Assembly: GCA_964473525.1 (NCBI GenBank)
Contig: CAYYPK010000083.1
Coordinates: forward strand, 1-12,135
Source: GCA-2687025 sp964473525
GTDB taxonomy: Bacteria; Poribacteria; WGA-4E; GCA-2687025
DNA length: 12,135 bases
Reading direction: 5' to 3'
Shown here: positions 1-6,582 of the stretch, one piece after another
Layout of the letters: the number at the start of each line of letters is the position of its first letter
Numbering within the stretch: the first letter of the stretch is position 1
The notes under the pieces: model-generated
The model's input: the letters and a program-made list of their open reading frames with translations, nothing else
Databases searched by the model: none
Told to the model about the DNA's origin: nothing
Made by a program: the position numbers and the translations under genes

Positions 1-38
1 GCTGCGCCGGCCATACAGTGCGTTAGTGTTCTCAGCAT
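1..38 (-). CDS. 5' end of a truncated gene, probably a secreted protein
   Basis: The complement starts with ATG at position 38 and reads MLRTLTHCMAGA before leaving the window. An AGGAGG site (complement of 50-55) lies 11 bases upstream, the same spacing as seen before the aconitase start in this window. The short basic and hydrophobic start resembles the n-region of a signal peptide and is similar in style to the start of the neighbouring LamG protein (MTRVIRGAAG), so a second LamG-type secreted protein is possible. Only twelve codons are visible, so the product cannot be named. Confidence 0.5.
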   Translation of the reverse strand, partial: MLRTLTHCMAGA

Positions 39-74
39 TCGTCTTCGTTCCTCCTGTGGTGGTTTCCCCGCTCA

Positions 75-117
75 CGCGAGCCGCAGTGGCTCGCGACGCC
101 GGCCGTCGAGGCCGGCG
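75..117. repeat. Two tandem perfect 8-bp hairpins
   Basis: CGCGAGCC-GCAGT-GGCTCGCG occupies 75-95 and CGCCGGCC-GTCGA-GGCCGGCG occupies 97-117. Each is a perfect 8-bp stem with a 5-base loop, and only one base separates them. They lie between the LamG gene and the start of the truncated gene at the left edge, so they would sit in its leader. They have no T-rich tail on either strand, so they are not classical intrinsic terminators. They may be a REP-like intergenic element or a processing or stability structure. Confidence 0.55.
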
Positions 118-130
118 GAGGGGAGCTCGC

Positions 131-160
131 CGTAGCGCGCGTCAGAGGAGGCACGCTACG
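131..160 (-). terminator. Possible stem-loop downstream of the LamG gene
   Basis: CGTAGCG (131-137) pairs with CGCTACG (154-160), and the stem is prolonged inward by GC/GC after one mismatch. It starts 32 bases past the LamG stop codon, where a transcript end would be expected. There is no T-run after it, so termination is only an inference. Confidence 0.3.
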
Positions 161-191
161 ACGGATCCCTGAACATGATCTTACCACTTAT

Positions 192-1022
192 CTACTTGCG
201 CTTCAGGTCGCCCCACGCGGCCGCGAGCTTGCCCGCTGGCTCAACAGGGGTGATGCCCATAGCCAGCCCAAGCCCGTCCTCGTAGATCGACATGATGTCG
301 TCTGGGCCCAGCGTCACGCCGAATATGCCGACATCGTCGATGGCGCCGGTGAGGTTCAGACCACCCTCGGTGCGGCGGCCGATTTCGAGGGCGTGGTCCC
401 CTCCGACCGTGCCCGCGTTGCCCTTGTCGTACTCGCCCATCATGACGCCGTTGATGTACGCCACCTCGTGCGTGCCATCTAGCGTCCACCCAACGTGGTA
501 CCACTTGCCGACGGTCCAGTCGGCGTCGCCGTCAGGGTGGCTGCCGGCCATGGTGGCCATGATGCCCTCGTCGTAATCGCCGGCCTGGTTGCTGGAATAT
601 GTGTGAAGCTGACCATCGATGTAGATGCCGATCTCGTATTCCAGGTAGTGCTTGCCGACGACGACCTGACGATCCGCCCACATGTCGACCATTGCCTTGT
701 CGGAGCGCACCCAGAACACCACCGAGACCATGTCGCCCATATCGAGGCTGTCAGAGTCAGGCACGGCGACGAAACCCGAGCCGTCCAGTAGGATGGCGCT
801 GCCGCTGTCCGCCATTGGCCCTTTGGTCCACTCGACGCCGCCGTCGAACGTCCCGTGGTTGCCGTTGGCAGAGCTATCCCCCGCCGTCGCTCCGGCGCCT
901 TCATTGAAGAGCCACGCGCCTGCGGCGGTCGATGGATCCAGCGCGCGCGCCGAGAAGGCGAGACCCACCATGAGAGCGACGCCAGCGGCGCCACGAATCA
1001 CTCGCGTCATGAAGCTATCCAT
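192..1022 (-). CDS. Secreted LamG/concanavalin A-like domain protein
   Basis: A 276-residue protein with a signal peptide. The hydrophobic stretch follows MTRVIRGAAG and ends in a likely signal peptidase site at SARA before LD. The mature part (about residues 30-245) is one LamG-like jelly-roll domain of the Laminin_G_3 kind. Visible family features are GAWLFNEGAG, SANGNHGTF, a VVFWVRSD strand, WYHVGWTLDG, VAYINGVMMGEYD, a LEIGRR strand and GAIDDVGIFG. Such domains bind carbohydrates or other extracellular ligands, often with calcium; the ligand here is unknown. After the domain comes VTLGPDDIMSIYEDGL and a short tail ending GKLAAAWGDLKRK, which I recall from many Poribacteria LamG proteins and which may be a sorting or anchoring signal. 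Two starts are possible, 1022 or 1010; neither has a good SD site, and the one at 1010 gives a more typical signal peptide. It appears to be a single-gene unit. Confidence 0.85.
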   Translation of the reverse strand: MDSFMTRVIRGAAGVALMVGLAFSARALDPSTAAGAWLFNEGAGATAGDSSANGNHGTFDGGVEWTKGPMADSGSAILLDGSGFVAVPDSDSLDMGDMVSVVFWVRSDKAMVDMWADRQVVVGKHYLEYEIGIYIDGQLHTYSSNQAGDYDEGIMATMAGSHPDGDADWTVGKWYHVGWTLDGTHEVAYINGVMMGEYDKGNAGTVGGDHALEIGRRTEGGLNLTGAIDDVGIFGVTLGPDDIMSIYEDGLGLAMGITPVEPAGKLAAAWGDLKRK

Positions 1023-1407
1023 TTCTCAGGTAGCGTCCAGCGCCGCAGACCCGTGGCCCGCCGTGCCGAACGGCAGTGTGGCGCTTCCGCGCCGGTATCT
1101 CACTAGCTGGGAACCCCCAGCCCACCTCCGCATCGCTCCGCGCGATGGCCTCGCCTGGCGGCGAGACGGGCCCGTCCTGACTGAGCGTCCAGGACGATCC
1201 TATTTCCACATTAGTGCAAGTGCGGGCCGTGGGTCAAGGCGGCCGGCGGGGGCGTCCGTCCACCGCCTACACGCGCGGACAGGTAGCGGCGCCGGTCTGA
1301 GGCGTCGAGAGCTCGCGCATCGCACGCTGGCGGCGGGCGCCGTACCGGGATATACTCGCCGCAGCCTCGATCACGGACCGGCGACGCACGCTAGGGAGCC
1401 ATAGCCG
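1023..1407. other. 385-base intergenic region between divergent genes
   Basis: No convincing gene is present. Open frames through it are high-GC artefacts without family features or SD sites. It holds nested inverted repeats: CTCGCC-TGGC-GGCGAG at 1150-1165, the 12-base palindrome GACGGGCCCGTC at 1165-1176, and CGTCCTG (1173-1179) paired with CAGGACG (1190-1196). A short less GC-rich patch follows at about 1197-1222. The LamG promoter should lie in the left half, but I see no clear -35/-10 pair. A TATACT box for the plus-strand gene is near the right end. Confidence 0.5.
1351..1356 (+). promoter_or_regulatory. Possible -10 box (TATACT) for the CPMC protein gene
   Basis: TATACT stands out in a very GC-rich region, 51 bases before the ATG at 1408. 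No good -35 element is seen at the usual distance (TGGCGG is the closest), so this is a suggestion only. Confidence 0.35.
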
Positions 1408-1725
1408 ATGTCGCGACGCGCGAAGCGTCTGATTGTGCTGGCCGCCGTTGTCGGCTGTGCGTGGTTCGCGCTAGGCAACATCGTGACGGCGCAGGCATGC
1501 CCGATGTGCCGCGAGGCGGTGAATCAGTCCGCCGTGGACGCGGGTGACGCCGCTGGGCCGGACGGGCGCGGTCTGGGCAGCGCCTTCGCATGGAGCATCT
1601 ACGTAATGATCGCCGTGCCGTACCTGATGGTATGTGGCGGGGCGTTCGCGATTTGGCGGGCGATCAAGCGCGCGCGGGCAGCGAACCCATCGACCGCGAT
1701 GGACGTGGCCCGCGAGGCGAGTTGA
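1408..1725 (+). CDS. Small membrane protein with an N-terminal CPMC motif
   Basis: A 105-residue protein of unknown function. The first 30 residues form a basic start (MSRRAKRL) and a hydrophobic segment ending in TAQA, a plausible signal peptidase I site. Cleavage there would leave the mature protein beginning with Cys31-Pro-Met-Cys34. A Gly/Asp/Ala-rich linker (about 40-57) is followed by a second membrane segment (about 59-84, SIYVMIAVPYLMV) and a basic tail, so the CxxC pair should face the periplasm. I recall similar short CPMC proteins next to cytochrome oxidase genes in Planctomycetes-like genomes. A redox, copper or heme handling role in oxidase assembly is an inference from the motif and the neighbourhood. 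AGGGAG (1393-1398) lies 9 bases before ATG. The gene converges on the oxidase subunit IV gene, 22 bases away. Confidence 0.75.
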   Translation: MSRRAKRLIVLAAVVGCAWFALGNIVTAQACPMCREAVNQSAVDAGDAAGPDGRGLGSAFAWSIYVMIAVPYLMVCGGAFAIWRAIKRARAANPSTAMDVAREAS

Positions 1726-1747
1726 GCAGAGCCGCGACGGCGCGAAG

Positions 1748-2101
1748 CTAGTGGCCGGAGTCGTGCTCGACTGCCGCTTCCTCAGGGAATGTCCAGCCGC
1801 CCTGGTCGATCTCCGTGACGTCCGCCTTGATCAGAATGATGAGGATGCCCACGAACAGCAGTGGGCCGATGGCGATCCACGCGACCAGGCTCTTCTCGAA
1901 CTTCACGTGCATGTAGTAGAGCAGCACGCCGGCTGCCTTCGCGCAAGCTACGGCCATGAGCAGCCATATCATCAGCCACCGAGGCTCAGACAGCACCACC
2001 GGTATGCCGAGCTCTACGAGCGTGAGCGCAGCAAGCGCGAAGAACAGACGCCAGTACGCGCCGTCGTGCGACTCGTGGTGGTCCTTGCCAGTCGATTGCA
2101 T
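1748..2101 (-). CDS. Cytochrome c oxidase subunit IV (prokaryotic type)
   Basis: A 117-residue protein with a His-rich cytoplasmic start (KDHHESHDG) and three membrane segments (about 17-38, 41-62 and 74-92). The second ends in LYYMHVKFEK, matching the conserved MHxKxE signature of the small bacterial subunit IV found in caa3- and quinol-type heme-copper oxidases. This subunit is non-catalytic and thought to help assembly or stability. Length and topology are normal for the family. The SD site AAGGAG (complement of 2108-2113) sits 6 bases before the ATG and overlaps the TAA stop of the subunit III coding region, so the two are almost certainly cotranscribed and translationally coupled. It is the last gene of the minus-strand respiratory block. 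Confidence 0.88.
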   Translation of the reverse strand: MQSTGKDHHESHDGAYWRLFFALAALTLVELGIPVVLSEPRWLMIWLLMAVACAKAAGVLLYYMHVKFEKSLVAWIAIGPLLFVGILIILIKADVTEIDQGGWTFPEEAAVEHDSGH

Positions 2102-2111
2102 GGCGGTCTCC

Positions 2112-3746
2112 TTAGATCAGGTAGATGATCGTGAACAGGATGATCCACACCAGGTCGACGAAGTGCCAATATAGCCCCGTCATCTCCACGTCGCCGTACC
2201 GTTCAGCGCTGTAGGCGCCGCGTAGCGCCTTGACGTAGATGACCACGAGGGCGATGACGCCGATGGTCACGTGCGCGCCGTGGAAGCCCGTCAGCGTATA
2301 GAACACGCCCCAGAACATGTCCGTCCCGGGCGTGCTGTGCGCGAGGAAATGAGACCATTCGTACGCCTGCAACCCGACGAACGCTGCGCCCAGGAGCACC
2401 GTCAAGCCGAGGAACAGCTTGAAGCGCGCCTGCGCGCCCCGCTGGATCGCGGAAAGCGACAGAACCAACGTCATACTGCTGATGATCAGCAGGAACGTCA
2501 TGAACGCAGTGAGCCCCAGGCTGAGGCGGTCGGCCGGCATGGGCCAGTCGGGGGTGGCGTTGCGCAGGATGATGTACGCGCCGATCAGTCCGGTGAAGAA
2601 CATCACCTCCGACGCGAGGAACACCCACATGCCGAACTTCGCGTGTCCGATGCCGGTGTTCGGGGCCGGCGGGTCGTAGTGCCGCAGCACGTGCCGGCCT
2701 CGCCGGCCGACTGTCGTCGCGGTGGCGGTTTGCACCCTGGCTACTCCTGTTCCTACGTACGACACGGTCTCCGGCTCGAACCGGATCGGCTCGACGTCGA
2801 AGTCGCGGAAGAAGGGGCTTTCGTCACACACATTGCCCTCGAGCAGCATGTCGAGTTGGTCATGCGTCATCGGCAACAGCGATCGGACGAATGGGATCGC
2901 CAGCAGGAACCTGATGAGGAACGCTGGGACGACGACCTTGCGTCGTGGGCGCTTCCCCTTGGCGAGGGTGAGGATGTCGAGCAACTCGCCCCAGCGTAGG
3001 CGATCGCGTCCACCGACTTCGTACACCGCGTTCTTCGCGGCGTCCAGCTCGAGCGACTGCACGATCGCGGAGGCGACGTTCTCTACGGCAACTGGCTGCA
3101 GCTCGACCTCGGAGCCGGTCGTGGTCAGATTCCGCTGCGCTAGGGACCGGGCGCCCCGGCAACTCTCCGCCATCTCCGCGACAGTTGGCATGCCCGCCTT
3201 GAGGAGCGGCAACGGGCCGGGCGTGCGCAGGAGGCTATGCGTGAGTTCTGACGCGAACTCAGGCTGCCCAGCGGCGGGCCGCCCGAATATGACCGACGGG
3301 CGGAAGATGACGTAGTCCAGGCCGCTTGCCTTGAGGTGTTCCTCTGCTTCGTGCTTGGTCCATTGGTATGCGGAGACGGCGGTTTCGCGCGGCCGCGCGC
3401 CGTTTGCGCTCATGAGCACGAAGCGTTGCACGCCAGACTCGGCCGCGGCGTCAATGACGCTGCGGGAGCCATCCAGGTGGACGCTCTCGAACGTCACCCC
3501 GGAGTGGGCGTCCTCGCGGATGATGCCTACAAGATGGATGGCGGCGTCGCATTCGTCCATGGCGCCGGCGAGGCTGGCTGGATCTGCTATGTCGCCTGGG
3601 ACGACTTCTACCCCGTCCGTGGTCGCTGGTATCCGGTGCTCACTACCAGGACGGACGAGCGCGCGAACCTCGTGGCCGGCATCCAGCAGAGCACGCAGCA
3701 CGTACGAGCCGACGAAACCCGTCGACCCGGTCAGAAAGACCTTCAT
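2112..3746 (-). CDS. NDUFA9-like SDR dehydrogenase/epimerase fused in frame to cytochrome c oxidase subunit III
   Basis: One open frame of 544 codons with two unrelated halves. Residues 1-337 are an atypical short-chain dehydrogenase of the NDUFA9/NAD-dependent epimerase kind: TGSTGFVG (6-13) is the dinucleotide-binding loop, YQWTK (127-131) fits the YxxxK active-site pattern, and ELQPVAVENV (215-224) is a late conserved block. Residues about 360-544 are oxidase subunit III with five membrane segments, a membrane glutamate in FLASEVMFF (E380), FHGAHVTIG (488-496) and YWHFVDLVWI (526-535). The start at 3746 is chosen because MKVFLTGSTG begins the fold and GGAAAG lies upstream; 58 further in-frame residues to 3920 look non-coding. 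The halves normally belong to separate proteins. An internal SD plus GTG (codon 338) would yield a normal-length free subunit III. True fusion, dual products or a lost stop are all possible. Confidence 0.85.
   Translation of the reverse strand: MKVFLTGSTGFVGSYVLRALLDAGHEVRALVRPGSEHRIPATTDGVEVVPGDIADPASLAGAMDECDAAIHLVGIIREDAHSGVTFESVHLDGSRSVIDAAAESGVQRFVLMSANGARPRETAVSAYQWTKHEAEEHLKASGLDYVIFRPSVIFGRPAAGQPEFASELTHSLLRTPGPLPLLKAGMPTVAEMAESCRGARSLAQRNLTTTGSEVELQPVAVENVASAIVQSLELDAAKNAVYEVGGRDRLRWGELLDILTLAKGKRPRRKVVVPAFLIRFLLAIPFVRSLLPMTHDQLDMLLEGNVCDESPFFRDFDVEPIRFEPETVSYVGTGVARVQTATATTVGRRGRHVLRHYDPPAPNTGIGHAKFGMWVFLASEVMFFTGLIGAYIILRNATPDWPMPADRLSLGLTAFMTFLLIISSMTLVLSLSAIQRGAQARFKLFLGLTVLLGAAFVGLQAYEWSHFLAHSTPGTDMFWGVFYTLTGFHGAHVTIGVIALVVIYVKALRGAYSAERYGDVEMTGLYWHFVDLVWIILFTIIYLI
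2733..2748 (-). promoter_or_regulatory. Internal SD and in-frame GTG start for free subunit III
   Basis: On the minus strand AGGAG (complement of 2744-2748) precedes GTG (2735-2733) by 8 bases, in the same frame as the upstream dehydrogenase. Starting here gives a 207-residue protein (VQTATATTVG onward), the normal length of the five-helix bacterial subunit III. The +1 frame carries TAG at 2755-2753 and again at 2743-2741, the pattern expected if the upstream gene once ended just before this SD. This supports independent translation of subunit III even though no in-frame stop separates the halves. Confidence 0.6.
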
Positions 3747-3971
3747 ACACCCACTTTCCGGGCGTCCCCCGCAAGGTCTGTAGGCAGGGCGCAGATGTAG
3801 GCGCCTTACGGCGCGGAATGTTGATGGCGTCGCCAACGCGGGCCATGTCGTCGTCCAAACCGGCGCAACTGTATCAAGTAGCGCGGCGCGCCGCAACGCG
3901 TCGGCGACGACGACGGGCACGACAACGCGCCCGTGGGGCGTCCCCAGGGCCCGTTGCCGACGTTGCCAGAC
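3747..3971. other. 225-base intergenic gap inside the respiratory block
   Basis: This lies between the octaheme cytochrome stop and the dehydrogenase start. It contains a 12-base palindrome GCGGCGCGCCGC (3883-3894) and a small stem GCGCC-TTAC-GGCGC (3801-3814). No convincing terminator or promoter is visible. The gap is much longer than the others in the block, so the dehydrogenase/subunit III/subunit IV genes may have their own promoter. Confidence 0.4.
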
Positions 3972-5489
3972 CTATTCCGACCCGGCGTATCGCTTGCGGA
4001 ACTCCTCGGACGCCGCCTCACGAGCGGCCCTGTCTTCGTCGGACATCTTGCCCTGAATCCACAGGTGCTCGTCGCGGGCCATGATCTCCTCGATGAGCGC
4101 CTCGACGGCGTCAGCCCCGGCGCCCTTCCCGGTCTCCCGACCGTGCTCCACGGCTTCCCGGGCCTCGGGCAGGAACTCCATGTAGAACCTCTCCGCCACC
4201 TCGTACATCCCGTGCCATTGGGTGTAGTCGGGGCCCATCATGGACGCCCCCATGCGGGCGCGACGGCCTTCATGGTGCCAGAGGTAGAAGTACGTCCACT
4301 CGATCTTGTCGTCGAAGGCGATATTACCCGTGATGAGATCGTTGGACTTGAGGCTCTTGATGATGTCGGTCGCGGGACGGCCGAACTTGTCGTTGTACAG
4401 GTTCACGAGGTCGTCATACTGCTGGTAGAACGCCCCGACGAACTGCTGGGAGTGGCATTGGACGCAGACGTCGTTCATGTTCTCGCGACGTTCCTCCCAG
4501 GGCATGACTTTCTTGCCCTGCTTCAGAGCGACCGCGTCCACCTTTTCCGAGATGGGCGGTCGTAGCGTCCACGAGATGCGCTCGCCAACGTCGTGCGTGA
4601 CGGGCTGATTGGGCGTGGCGCTCATGTGGCACGTGGCGCACGTAGGCGCCGCCACATAGTCCTCACCGACGATCCACGGGTGCGCGTCGAGGTTCATCTC
4701 GTCCTTGTGCGCGATGAAGTTGATCCCGTGCTTCGACTCGCGGTAGATCTCGTACTGCGGGTGATCCGGCCCGAGGTGGCACTTGCCGCAGTCGTCGGGC
4801 TCCCTCGCCTGGGCGGCGGAGAAGTAATGCCGGTTGTGGCACGCGGCGCACGACCCCTTGGTGCCGTCGGGGTTCAGTCGACCGATGCCGGTGTTGGGCC
4901 ACGTGTTGTGGTCCAGCACCAGCACGCCGGAGTCGCGGTACATCTTGTCGCCGTTCTCGTCGAGAAGCGGCTTCACCTCGGCGCCGTGGCACTGCATGCA
5001 GCCGCTAACGGCCGCGGGCGAAGCCAGCCGCTTGCCGTGCACCACCGGCATGTGGCCTTCGACGACCTCCGCGAGGACGTTGTCGAGCGACCCAAGTATC
5101 TTGCCCGCGTCGGCGTGGTGACTACGCTGGAACTGGTCGAACTCGTTCGGGTGACATTGCGCGCAATCGCCGGGCGTCACGACAGTCGCGATCGTCTCGG
5201 CGTAGTGCGTGTACGAGTCGGGGTCCGACGCCTCGGCGCGATGGCACTCCAGACACCCTACGCCTCGCTTCGCGTGGGTGCTGTCGCGCCACTGCTGCGC
5301 GACCGTTCGCGCGTTGCTCTGCTGCTCGTGGCAACTGATGCACTTCTCGTTCTCTTGGGACACTACAATGCGTGGCTTCGCGTCCGGGATACGGCGCATG
5401 CTCTCGACATACCCAACGACGACGAACGCTCCGAGCAGGATGAACCCAAGGATCGCGATAACGACCTGCTTGAACTTCACTGATTCCAT
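3972..5489 (-). CDS. Membrane-anchored octaheme cytochrome c, hydroxylamine oxidoreductase-like
   Basis: A 505-residue multiheme cytochrome. Residues 8-28 form one hydrophobic anchor, and the rest should lie in the periplasm. Eight CxxCH heme sites are present: CISCH 50, CLECH 79, CAQCH 109, CMQCH 164, CAACH 214, CGKCH 234, CATCH 284 and CVQCH 342. After the last comes a block with WHHEGRRARMGASMMGPDY (404-422) and QWHGMYE, which I recognise from the HAO family of octaheme proteins. The family includes hydroxylamine and hydrazine oxidising enzymes and reverse-acting nitrite reductases; the crosslinked tyrosine that separates them cannot be assigned by eye, with Y422 and Y429 as candidates. 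The C-terminal part is charged and helical. It follows cytochrome b by 33 bases, in the place of cytochrome c1. A weak SD (GGTGA) lies 7 bases before ATG. Catalysis or plain electron relay remain open. Confidence 0.87.
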   Translation of the reverse strand: MESVKFKQVVIAILGFILLGAFVVVGYVESMRRIPDAKPRIVVSQENEKCISCHEQQSNARTVAQQWRDSTHAKRGVGCLECHRAEASDPDSYTHYAETIATVVTPGDCAQCHPNEFDQFQRSHHADAGKILGSLDNVLAEVVEGHMPVVHGKRLASPAAVSGCMQCHGAEVKPLLDENGDKMYRDSGVLVLDHNTWPNTGIGRLNPDGTKGSCAACHNRHYFSAAQAREPDDCGKCHLGPDHPQYEIYRESKHGINFIAHKDEMNLDAHPWIVGEDYVAAPTCATCHMSATPNQPVTHDVGERISWTLRPPISEKVDAVALKQGKKVMPWEERRENMNDVCVQCHSQQFVGAFYQQYDDLVNLYNDKFGRPATDIIKSLKSNDLITGNIAFDDKIEWTYFYLWHHEGRRARMGASMMGPDYTQWHGMYEVAERFYMEFLPEAREAVEHGRETGKGAGADAVEALIEEIMARDEHLWIQGKMSDEDRAAREAASEEFRKRYAGSE

Positions 5490-5522
5490 GGCGGTGTCAC
5501 CATTCCACGGTTGTCGCGTCGA

Positions 5523-6572
5523 CTAGACGAACGCTTCCCAGACTGTGAACGCGATGAGTGTCAATACCCCGAGGACGCCGATCCACATGGCAACTCCCTT
5601 GCCCGGGAACAGGCGCTCGAGAAGGCGGTCAATGAACGGCCAGAAGAGGAAGACGCCGACGAAGCCCATGGCTCCGAGGACGCCTACTTCGAACGACGTG
5701 AGCTTCAGCCACCGGAACATCGCGAAGAAGTACCACTCCGGCTTGATGTGCTCCGGCGTCACGTTTGGATTGGCGGGCTCGCCCAGAGGGGCGGGAGCAA
5801 TGAGCGCGAGGACGACCAGCAGGATCGTCAACGTCAAGCCAATGACCAGCTCCGTCATCAGATGGTTTGGGAAGAACGGGAACGTCTTCCCAGCGTCCTT
5901 CTCGTCCTCGCCGTCCGGTATGGACACGCCGTGCAGGCGGATCTGTATGATGTGCAAGGCCAGCATCAGCACCACCATCGTAGGCAGCACGCCGATGTGC
6001 ATCACGAACATGCGCGTGAGTGTGTTCGAGGTGATGTCCGGCCCGCCGCGCAGGAAATTGGCGAGATACGGCCCGACGATCGGCGTCGCTTCGGCGATGT
6101 TCGTGCCGACAACGGCGGCCCAGTAGGACAGCTGCTCGTAGACCAGTGAGTACCCCGTGAAGCCGAACGTGAAGATGGCGATCAGGATGCCGACGCCGAA
6201 CATCCAGTTCAGCTCACGGGGCTTCCGGTACGCGCGCGTAAAGAACACGCGCAACACGTGCAGCAGCACGGACAGCACCATCAGGTTCGCCGCCCAGTGG
6301 TGCACACTTCGGATCAGCCAGCCGAAGCGGACCTCGTTCGTGATACGCCCGATCGACTCATACGCCACGTCCGGGCTGGGACGGTAGTAGAACGTCAGAC
6401 TGATGCCCGTGGCGGCCAACACGATGAACAGGTACGCCGGTGTGCCGCCGAGCGCGTACCACCATCGCTTGAGGTGGTTAGGGATGGGCTCGGACGACAT
6501 GTGCCGCAGCGCCTCGCCGTCCAAGGGGAACGACTGACGCAACCATTCACCGGGCGAATTGCGGGCGCCCAT
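5523..6572 (-). CDS. Cytochrome b of a Rieske/cytochrome b complex (b6-type, fused C-terminal domain)
   Basis: A 349-residue integral membrane protein, the quinol-oxidising core of a bc-type complex. Heme ligands are visible as H91 (or H92) with H105 in the second helix, and H192 with H207 in the fourth. The latter pair is 15 residues apart, the spacing of chloroplast-type b6 rather than mitochondrial cytochrome b (14). The quinol-site motif PEWY is at 278-281, inside EHIKPEWYFFAMFRWLK, which belongs to the subunit IV-like part, here joined to the b6 part in one chain. About eight membrane helices are expected. The start SPGEWLRQSFPLDG fits the usual amphipathic N-terminus. AGGGG lies 6 bases before ATG, and the Rieske stop codon abuts this SD, so translation is probably coupled. 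Confidence 0.95.
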   Translation of the reverse strand: MGARNSPGEWLRQSFPLDGEALRHMSSEPIPNHLKRWWYALGGTPAYLFIVLAATGISLTFYYRPSPDVAYESIGRITNEVRFGWLIRSVHHWAANLMVLSVLLHVLRVFFTRAYRKPRELNWMFGVGILIAIFTFGFTGYSLVYEQLSYWAAVVGTNIAEATPIVGPYLANFLRGGPDITSNTLTRMFVMHIGVLPTMVVLMLALHIIQIRLHGVSIPDGEDEKDAGKTFPFFPNHLMTELVIGLTLTILLVVLALIAPAPLGEPANPNVTPEHIKPEWYFFAMFRWLKLTSFEVGVLGAMGFVGVFLFWPFIDRLLERLFPGKGVAMWIGVLGVLTLIAFTVWEAFV

Positions 6573-6582
6573 AATCGGCCCC

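Noticed and set aside
75..160. CRISPR or tRNA-like structure
   Set aside because: The stems are different from each other, there are no equal-length spacers, and no cloverleaf or CCA-type features can be drawn.
682..1404. 240-codon plus-strand open frame overlapping the LamG gene
   Set aside because: It runs antisense through a clear LamG domain and then through a repeat-rich gap, with no SD site and no recognisable domain.
3747..3920. 58-residue N-terminal extension of the SDR-CoxIII protein
   Set aside because: The extension is Arg/Ala/Pro-rich with no family match, while the Rossmann fold begins exactly at MKVFLTGSTG (3746) with an upstream purine-rich site.
4593..5483. 296-codon plus-strand open frame
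   Set aside because: It is antisense to the octaheme cytochrome, whose eight heme motifs prove the minus-strand frame; long mirror frames are common at this GC content.
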